From contig PLCN01000002.1 in assembly GCA_003134785.1 (NCBI GenBank), forward strand, positions 310,219 to 374,218: a DNA stretch of 64,000 bases, written 5' to 3'. The stretch comes from Spartobacteria bacterium. GTDB taxonomy: Bacteria > Verrucomicrobiota > Verrucomicrobiia > Chthoniobacterales > UBA10450. A program made the position numbers and the translations under genes. Below are positions 57,703-64,000 of the stretch, piece by piece. Under the pieces are notes generated by a model. That model was given only the letters and a program-made list of their open reading frames with translations, was not told the origin of the DNA and did not search any database. Numbering within the stretch: the first letter of the stretch is position 1; each line of letters begins with the position of its first letter.

Positions 57703-58116
57703 ATGGCTCTGTTCGTCCTGGTCTTTCTGGTTGTCGCGCTGATTCTTATTGGCATTGGGATTGTTGTGGGGCTCTTCCTTTGTTGCGTGGCGGCGATCCT
57801 AGTAGCCGTGGGGGTCGTCTCTTCTTCCATCGTGCTTGGACTCCTTCGTCGTAGCTCGGCGTTGGGCGTGCGGGTGTTCTTACTTCAATGCGGCGTTCTG
57901 GCCGGGTTGCCCGCGGGAATTCTTTGCGCCTGGCTCGTGCAATCCCTCTTCGAACCTTACGGTAACTCCCGGCTGGTGTTTCTTTACGGGGCGCTCGGCG
58001 GCGCGCTTGGTGGCGTTATCATCGCACTGCTGGTGGATTTGATCTTGCGCCGGCTGCGCGGTTGGGCTGCTACGAAGCTTATATCCGTTACACACGGTAG
58101 ACCCGCCATTCATTAA
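57703..58116 (+). CDS. Hypothetical multi-TM membrane protein
   Basis: MALFVLVFLVVALILIGIGIVVGLFLCCVAAILVAVGVVSSSIVLGLLRRSSALGVRVFLL.... Confidence 0.6.
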   Translation: MALFVLVFLVVALILIGIGIVVGLFLCCVAAILVAVGVVSSSIVLGLLRRSSALGVRVFLLQCGVLAGLPAGILCAWLVQSLFEPYGNSRLVFLYGALGGALGGVIIALLVDLILRRLRGWAATKLISVTHGRPAIH

Positions 58117-58136
58117 CGCCGAACGAAGACGCCTAA

Positions 58137-58194
58137 CCAAGGAGCGGCAGTTTACAAACCGCCGTGGGCGATTTCGGAAATCGCCCTTCCTTGG
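58137..58194. repeat. Palindromic repeat ccaaggagcggcagtttacaaaccgcc...gggcgatttcggaaatcgcccttccttgg
   Basis: Outer ccaagga/tccttgg and inner gggcgattt-cgg-aaatcgccc; shares core with 39160 element. Confidence 0.8.
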
Positions 58195-58219
58195 GAACTC
58201 ATTCCTTTTCCGTATCAAG

Positions 58220-58402
58220 TCTCGGCGCGCGCCGATCAGCCGATACCCTTTTGGCTTATCGGGTCCTTCAACCTTCTCGCGGCCGGCACAGATTCTCGGC
58301 GGCGTCTGGGCGATCGGCGGCGAAACCTATGTCGTCAGCTTTGGCATCGCTGATTTACTCTTCGTCGCCTTGCCATCTGGCGTTACCGCAGGACGAAATG
58401 AC
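58220..58402 (+). pseudogene. Decayed partial copy of the ccsA 3' end
   Basis: cgcgcgccgatcagccgataccctttTGGCTTatcgggtccttcaac...ctcgcggccggcacagattctcggcggcgt...ggcggcgaaacctatgtcgtcagctttggcatcgctgatttactcttcgtcg...tggcgttac parallels ccsA near 56630-56730 and 56950-57030 with the middle missing. Confidence 0.8.
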
Positions 58403-58529
58403 TGCATCCACCGATGTCCCCCACTGGTGTCCCCGCCGAACGCGTCGCGGCCGTGCGCGCGTCAATCTTCGCGATGGCGCCGGCTATCATCGACCGGGTT
58501 TTTCTCGCCCTGCGCTACGCGAGCTTGGT

Positions 58530-59402
58530 CTAGGGCACGCGACTGACGCTGGGCCACCACGCATTTTTCATCACCAGAGTTTGGCCCGACCCGTCCGTTT
58601 TCAGACGGTAAATTCCGATTTTGTTATTGTCCTCCGAAGCCACTTTACAAACCAACTCCTCATCATTCAGCCATTGCGGCTGCGATGCGAAAAACCCCTT
58701 GGCGATCGGGACGGGCTTGGCGGTATCCTTCTCCAAATCGAGTACGTAAGTGGTATATGCAGTGCCATTGGCGGTGTCGAAGACCAGTCTTCGAGTGTCT
58801 GGTGAAAGGTCCAGGCGGCTTGAGCTGGTCATGGTGGCTCCGCCGGTCATCTTCCGGATATCCCATTCTTTCATCAGCTTCCCATTTAGCGAGAACTGAT
58901 AGAGATAGGACATGTCCTGACTAAAAAAAGAGGCGTCGTCTGGCCCCCAGCAATACGAGTACAAGGTCGAACTGTGTCCCCGAAACGCCCTGGAAGAGCG
59001 AACGTCAGCGCCATCACTTTTCATGATCATGAGGTCCCGGATGCCCCCGGCAGAGGCACTAAAAGAGATCTGGTCCCCATGATGCGACCAGACCGGTCCG
59101 GAGCAATTTCTGCCTGGGACGTCTTTAAAGATCGTGGTCTTGCCGGTAACCAGGTTGGTGGCTGCGATGTGGGTTTCTGGAGTTTCGCTTACGATGGTGA
59201 ACGCCAGCCAGGTCCCGTCCGGCGACACTTCGGGACCTGACCAGTTGCTGGGAAATCGCCTGGCCTTGGTGCCATCGAGATTGGCGATCCACATCGCGTT
59301 TTTGTCCTCCGTGCCCAGAAAAGCGATTTTCTGTTGTCCGGCCGATGCGAAGGTCGGCATGGCCATGCAAATAAGAAGACAGCTCGCAGTGATTTTCACC
59401 AC
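58530..59402 (-). CDS. Secreted TolB-like/PD40 beta-propeller protein
   Basis: QQKIAFLGTEDKNAMWIANLDGTKARRFPSNWSGPEVSPDGTWLAFTIVS...GPVWSHHGDQISFSASAGGIRDLMIMKSDGADVR. Confidence 0.8.
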   Translation of the reverse strand: MVKITASCLLICMAMPTFASAGQQKIAFLGTEDKNAMWIANLDGTKARRFPSNWSGPEVSPDGTWLAFTIVSETPETHIAATNLVTGKTTIFKDVPGRNCSGPVWSHHGDQISFSASAGGIRDLMIMKSDGADVRSSRAFRGHSSTLYSYCWGPDDASFFSQDMSYLYQFSLNGKLMKEWDIRKMTGGATMTSSSRLDLSPDTRRLVFDTANGTAYTTYVLDLEKDTAKPVPIAKGFFASQPQWLNDEELVCKVASEDNNKIGIYRLKTDGSGQTLVMKNAWWPSVSRVP

Positions 59403-59608
59403 GTTCGCATCATCTATTCAACCGGCGGTCTTAAGAAAGCGAAATATTCGGGAACCCGTCGCTGATCTGCCCTTCGTGGCCTTCTCCATCTGGCAGCACG
59501 AAAGCACCGCGACAACCCCGTTCAGTTACGGGACGGGACCGTCTGGCCGCAACAGACGGCCAACCAAACCTTCCAGCGTAAAATAATATGACCGGGGGCG
59601 CGGCGTCC

Positions 59609-60721
59609 CTACCTTGCATCCAGCTTACTTAACGCAAGAGCATAAGCGCCGATGCTGACAGCCTGACTGGTGCCAAGCCGGGAAAGACCAACACCGATGC
59701 GCGGAGACGCATCGTAGCTTGCGACGCGCGCGCTGCCCGGCACCGTGACCTCGCGACTGGTCGGTTGTAGAAATGTCCTCAGCTCCTCCGCATCTTCCAG
59801 GTTGAATGCTTTAGGGATCAGGCGACGCACGCCATTTTCGTTCGAGCTCGGATAGCTGCTGTTTAGCTCTGCCATCAACGCGCGCGAAAAAAGCGGCCAG
59901 GCGCCAGACAAACCACCGCCGACTACCGCCAGCCCGTCCACGATGGTCAAAGCCTGGCCCATCGCGTCACCCACCACCTCGCCCAATTGACGAAACGCTT
60001 CTAGAGCCGCGGCCTTGTCGCCCGGCTGTTCGCCCTGGCCAATCGCGAAGATAACTCTAGGCTCAGGCGATTCCTCTAGCGGAATCTTCGCCTTCTCCGC
60101 GTAGAAGCGGCGCACGCCACGAATCCCCGCGACCTCCTCGACTCTGGTTTGCGGATTGAGCTTGTTCCGCAGTAACCAGATCTCAGCACCTAACGAGTTG
60201 TCACCCAGGAATAACTCGCCCTTCCGCACGATGCCACCGCCGAAGCCGGTTCCCAGAGTTACTCCAAACAGGTTATGGTATCGCTTCGGGTTACCGGCGT
60301 TGTCCAGCAGGCTGTTCACGTAAGGAAGAAAACCGGCGATAGCTTCGCCGTACACGAACAGGTCGCCGTCGTTATTGATGAAGACCGGAAGACCGAAGCG
60401 TTCTTCCAGCATGGGTCCGAGCGCCACGCCGCCGCGAAAGCAAGGCAGATGCTGCAGGTCGCCGATGACGCCATTGGGGTAATCGGCCGGGCCCGGAAAG
60501 GAGAAGCTGATCGCGACCGGAGGCGCTGCACAACGTTCTTTGGTTGTATTGAAGCCTTCGACAATGGTAGCAAGACAGCGCTCCAGATCGTCACCGAAGG
60601 AAGGCAGCACAACTGTCTCGACGATGGGTTGGTTACCTTGGGTCGCGGAGAAACGAAAATTCGTTCCGCCTCCGTCGAGCGTCAGGACGATTCGTGAATC
60701 GTGCGAGTAATCAGCGGCCAC
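59609..60721 (-). CDS. ROK-family sugar kinase-like protein
   Basis: IVLTLDGGGTNFRFSATQGN; VAISFSFPGPADYPNGVIGDL; FINNDGDLFVYGEA; NLFGVTLGTGFGGGIVRKGELFLGDNSLGAEI. Confidence 0.85.
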   Translation of the reverse strand: MAADYSHDSRIVLTLDGGGTNFRFSATQGNQPIVETVVLPSFGDDLERCLATIVEGFNTTKERCAAPPVAISFSFPGPADYPNGVIGDLQHLPCFRGGVALGPMLEERFGLPVFINNDGDLFVYGEAIAGFLPYVNSLLDNAGNPKRYHNLFGVTLGTGFGGGIVRKGELFLGDNSLGAEIWLLRNKLNPQTRVEEVAGIRGVRRFYAEKAKIPLEESPEPRVIFAIGQGEQPGDKAAALEAFRQLGEVVGDAMGQALTIVDGLAVVGGGLSGAWPLFSRALMAELNSSYPSSNENGVRRLIPKAFNLEDAEELRTFLQPTSREVTVPGSARVASYDASPRIGVGLSRLGTSQAVSIGAYALALSKLDAR

Positions 60722-60725
60722 AGCG

Positions 60726-62119
60726 TTATCCCGAGGCCGAAAAGTGCCGCCCGATTTTATGGCCCTTCCAGCCGTAAAAGGCGACGTAGGCGTAAGCGAT
60801 GACTGGGATGATGTAAGATACCTGGAGGTTCCAACGGTCGGCTATGTATCCTTGAAGCGGAGGAAGAATAGCGCCGCCGAGTATGGCCATGACAAGGAGA
60901 GACGACGCCTGGCTCTTGTAGATGCCAACACCTTCGATCGCGAGCGAGAAGGTGTTGGACCAACCTATGGAAGTAAAGAGTCCCGCGCCGACTACGCACC
61001 ACATCGCCAGCTTCCCGCCGGCGATAATCGCGGTCACCAGCAACGCGACGACCGTCAGGGAGAAAATCGTGAGCGTGCGAGCGGCCAATGACTTTCCAAA
61101 TTGAAACAAGATCCAACAAAGCGCGACGAATGGCAGATACATCGGGACAAGCGCCCAGCCTCGAAGCGCGCCGAGGAGCATGCAGGCGGCGATCGGAATC
61201 GCGCTGAGTAACAGTCGCTTCTTTCCCGGCGCCATATCGCTCAATTCGACTGCGCCCATGAAGCGTCCGATCAGCATGCCTCCCCAGAAGAGCGAGACAT
61301 AGCCGCTGGCTTCCAGTTGAGTCAGACCCGCGATGGTCGCCTGGCCAAGAAAACTGATGATCGAACTCCCGATGGAGACCTCGCCGCCGACGTAAAGAAA
61401 GATGGCGACGACCCCAGAGCCACGTGAGGATACTTGAGGGCGGCAAAGCCGGCCTCGATTTTTCCTTCTCCGATCTGCGGGAGATGAGCGAAGAAAAAGA
61501 TCGCGGCGAGGAGGGCGAAGACAAGACAGAAGGCCAGGTAAGGCATCTTAACCGAATCCGCTCCGTGCACGCCGGTCCGGGCGAAGTATTGAAAGATGAG
61601 GTAACCGCCCACCCACGGTCCGAGAGTGGTGCCTAACGAATTGAAGGCCTGTGCCAGGTTCAAGCGGCTCGAGGCGGTGCGTTCCGGCCCGAGGATGGTG
61701 ACATAGGGGTTGGCCGCGATCTGCAACATGGCGAAGCCCAAACCAACTACGAACAGAGCCGCAAGAAAGAGCGGGTAGGAGAGAGACGATGCCGCCGGCC
61801 AGAAGAGAGCGCTGCCGGCGGCCGAGATCAGAAGCCCGATGACCACGCCGTTCTTGTAGCCCAGGCGCGCGATGGGGTCACCGATCACGACCGAGATGGC
61901 AAAGTAGAGAAGCGAGCCGATAAAGTAAGCGCCGAAAAAGGCGAACTGCACCAGCATGGCGTGGAAATAGTCGAGCGTGAACGCGTCTTTGAAACGGGGA
62001 ATGAGGATGTCGTTAAAGACCGTCATGAATCCCCACATGAAAAAGAGGACGGTCATGATCGCGAACGGGCCGCGATAGGTCTGGCCGTTGCTTGCTCGGG
62101 TCGTAGGTGCTTCGTGCAT
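60726..62119 (-). CDS. FucP-type sugar MFS transporter, split by an apparent 1-nt frameshift near 61412-61415
   Basis: N-part RGPFAIMTVLFFMWGFMTVFNDILIPRFKDAFTLDYFHAMLVQFAFFGAYFIGSLLYF...ALKYPHVALG; the +1 frame continues VVAIFLYVGGEVSIGSSIISFLGQ...SGYVSLFWGGMLIGRFMGAVELSDMAPGKKRLLLSAIP.... Confidence 0.9.
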
Positions 62120-62121
62120 CT

Positions 62122-64000
62122 TTACTGCGGAATTTGTGGCTTCGTGCCCCATTGGCTTGGAGATGGACCCATGGTGAAGACCAGCGTGCCACCCTTTGTT
62201 ACTTCCGCGAAAGGAAGAAAGGGGTTATCGAGCTTCTGGCCGTTCACTTCGACCGACTGAACGTAAATGTTTTCGGGCGAAAGGTTGTTCGCCGTCATCG
62301 CAAACGTCTTTCCATTCGAAAGATGCAGCACCGCCTTCTTCAACTGCGGAGCACCGATGACATAGTAATCGCTGGCGGGACAAACGGGATAGAACCCCAG
62401 GCAAGTAAAGATATACCAGGCGGACATCTGGCCGCAGTCGTCATTGCCGCTCAAGGAGTTTGGCTTGTTGCCGTACTGGGTCGTCACTACCTCGTGCAAA
62501 CGCTCGGCCGCCTTCCAAGGCTGACCGGCATAGGAGTAAAGATAGATCACATGATGGCTTGGTTCGTTGCCATGCCAGTATTCGCCGATCCTGCCCTGAA
62601 TATCGGAAACGCCTTTGCTTTGGTCCGCCTCCTTGAAGGTAAACAATTCGTCCAGCTTCCGGGCGAATGGCTCTTTGCCCCCCATGAGCGCCATCAGTCC
62701 GGGCACGTCGTGCGGGACATACCAGGAATACTGCCAGCTTGTTCCCTCGGTAAAGTCATTGACTCCAGCAGTCTCATCATAGAAATGGGGGTTGAAGGGC
62801 GAATGCCACTTGCCTTGGGAATCCTTGCCTCGCATCAGGCCTACTGACGGATCGAACAAGTTCTTGTAGCTGGCCGCGCGCTTCGAGAAGGAAGCGAAGT
62901 CCTCCCGCTTGCCCAGAGCTTTCGCCATCCGCGCGATGCAGTAATCGTCGTAGGCATATTCCAAGGTTTTGGAGACCGATTCGTTTTCCTGGTCGAACGG
63001 AACCCAGCCCAATTTGGCGTAGGTGGCCACGCCGTCATAATGCGGATTCATCGCTGTGGTCTTGATCGCGTTGTAAGCGCGGTCGCGATCGAACCCTTTC
63101 ACGCCTTTCAGGTAGGCATCGACGATGACCGGCACCGCGTGGTATCCCACCATGCACCAAGTCTCATTGGCCTGGAGCGACCAGATCGGAAGCATGTGCT
63201 CCACGCTTTGGTCGTAATGAGCCAGCATCGAGTTGATCATGTCCGCTTCGCGCGGCGCTTGAACCAAGGCGAAGAGGGGGTGCGTCGCCCGATAAGTGTC
63301 CCAAAGCGAGAAGACAGTGTAGTTAGTGAAGCCTTTGGTGTGATGAATGTTCTGGTCCAGGCCTCGATATTCGCCACTGACGTCCTGATAAAGGTTCGGC
63401 GCGAGGAACGCGTGGTAGAGCGAGGTATAGAAAGTCTCCTTCTCCTCCCGCGATCCGTCGATCTCGATCCGTCCAAGCTCATTCTCCCATTTCGCCCGCG
63501 TCGCGTTCCGGACCTTCTCGAAATTCCAGTCAGGAATCTCCGCGTCCAGATTCTTCAAAGCATTCTCGGCGCTAATAGCGGAGACCGCCACTTTGATCAC
63601 AATGGCCTGTTTTTCCCCGGTCTTGTAGTGGGCGAGAAATTGCAAGTTGGTTCCGCTAGCTTCCTTCTCACTGCGGAATCGATAGGTATTGTAAACAACC
63701 GGCTTGCCGTCGCTCATGATCTCGGCCCTTTCGAAGGGCTTTGAATAACGCGCCGCAAAGTAAAGGTAACGCTCCCTGGCCCACCCATTCACGAGATGGA
63801 ATCCGGTCACGGTGGAGTTATCCTCGACGCGAACGTGGGACCAGACGACCTTCCATTTCTTGCCGGTCAGGACATGACTGAGATCAGTGAGGATCGAGGC
63901 GTTGTCACTCGCGAGGAAGGTCATCCGCATCATACCCGCCCGTTCCCCTGCGGTAAGCTCGACGGTGACGCCGGATTTTTGCAGCTTCACTTTGTAATAG
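62122..64000 (-). CDS. Glycoside hydrolase family 92 (alpha-mannosidase-like), N-terminus beyond window edge
   Basis: FYTSLYHAFLAPNLYQDVSGEYRGLDQNIHHTKGFTNYTVFSLWDTYRATHPLFALV...SQGKWHSPFNPHFYDETAGVNDFTEGTSWQYSWYVPHDVPGLMALMGG...GNDDCGQMSAWYIFTCLGFYPVCPASDYYVIGAP; the frame stays open upstream of 63990. Confidence 0.95.
   Translation of the reverse strand, partial: YYKVKLQKSGVTVELTAGERAGMMRMTFLASDNASILTDLSHVLTGKKWKVVWSHVRVEDNSTVTGFHLVNGWARERYLYFAARYSKPFERAEIMSDGKPVVYNTYRFRSEKEASGTNLQFLAHYKTGEKQAIVIKVAVSAISAENALKNLDAEIPDWNFEKVRNATRAKWENELGRIEIDGSREEKETFYTSLYHAFLAPNLYQDVSGEYRGLDQNIHHTKGFTNYTVFSLWDTYRATHPLFALVQAPREADMINSMLAHYDQSVEHMLPIWSLQANETWCMVGYHAVPVIVDAYLKGVKGFDRDRAYNAIKTTAMNPHYDGVATYAKLGWVPFDQENESVSKTLEYAYDDYCIARMAKALGKREDFASFSKRAASYKNLFDPSVGLMRGKDSQGKWHSPFNPHFYDETAGVNDFTEGTSWQYSWYVPHDVPGLMALMGGKEPFARKLDELFTFKEADQSKGVSDIQGRIGEYWHGNEPSHHVIYLYSYAGQPWKAAERLHEVVTTQYGNKPNSLSGNDDCGQMSAWYIFTCLGFYPVCPASDYYVIGAPQLKKAVLHLSNGKTFAMTANNLSPENIYVQSVEVNGQKLDNPFLPFAEVTKGGTLVFTMGPSPSQWGTKPQIPQ

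Larger units (their letters stand above)
3023..61639. repeat. Dispersed DNA word GCCTAACGA(G): 21 exact CCTAACGA/TCGTTAGG cores across the window
   Basis: CCTAACGA on + at 3023, 6375, 9922, 14160, 22149, 29012, 38743, 38973, 46265, 47762, 48637, 60189, 61632; TCGTTAGG on + at 20335, 30669, 32180, 33140, 33885, 49799, 54664, 55636 (start positions, manual scan). Confidence 0.85.

Noticed and set aside
3023-61639. GCCTAAC/GTTAGGC copies as integron attC sites
   Set aside because: The core matches RYYYAAC/GTTRRRY, but copies are not paired as inverted arms within 50-150 bp, many lie inside conserved genes, and no integrase or cassette array is visible.
3023-61639. GCCTAACGA as Chi-like or KOPS-like polar motif
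   Set aside because: Roughly 13 plus versus 8 minus orientation in one window shows no strong strand polarity; genome-wide data could still revise this.

Overview
GC-rich bacterial chromosomal window with densely packed genes. Gene content (ADOP-type permease with PadR, S23 four-helix-bundle genes, abundant palindromic intergenic repeats) suggests a soil Verrucomicrobia/Acidobacteria-like organism; this is an inference. Housekeeping genes include purD, trpC, thyA, lon with an Hsp20 gene, and ccsA. There is a tandem two-system molybdenum hydroxylase cluster with XdhC and MobA-like accessories, and a GH92/FucP-type MFS/ROK kinase sugar locus at the right edge. No rRNA, tRNA or CRISPR array was found. 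The most unusual signal is a short DNA word, GCCTAACGA(G). Its 8-bp core CCTAACGA occurs 21 times by my manual scan of both strands (about 2 expected by chance). It sits inside genes in several reading frames, at stop codons and in spacers, in both orientations, and looks like a DNA-level signal (uptake-sequence-like, HIP1-like or other). Other points: an IS110-type transposase with an upstream hairpin that could be a bridge-RNA element; duplicated S23 genes wrapped in 7-nt-periodic GTTGAG arms; a putative ART-like toxin with a 55-aa partner next to a decayed RelBE relic, bounded by GCGGAAT repeats; a membrane pseudokinase; a chimeric amidohydrolase; a duplicated leader/signal-peptide segment; a decayed ccsA 3' copy; and many long inverted repeats. 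All calls come from reading the sequence and supplied ORFs; no search or computation was run.
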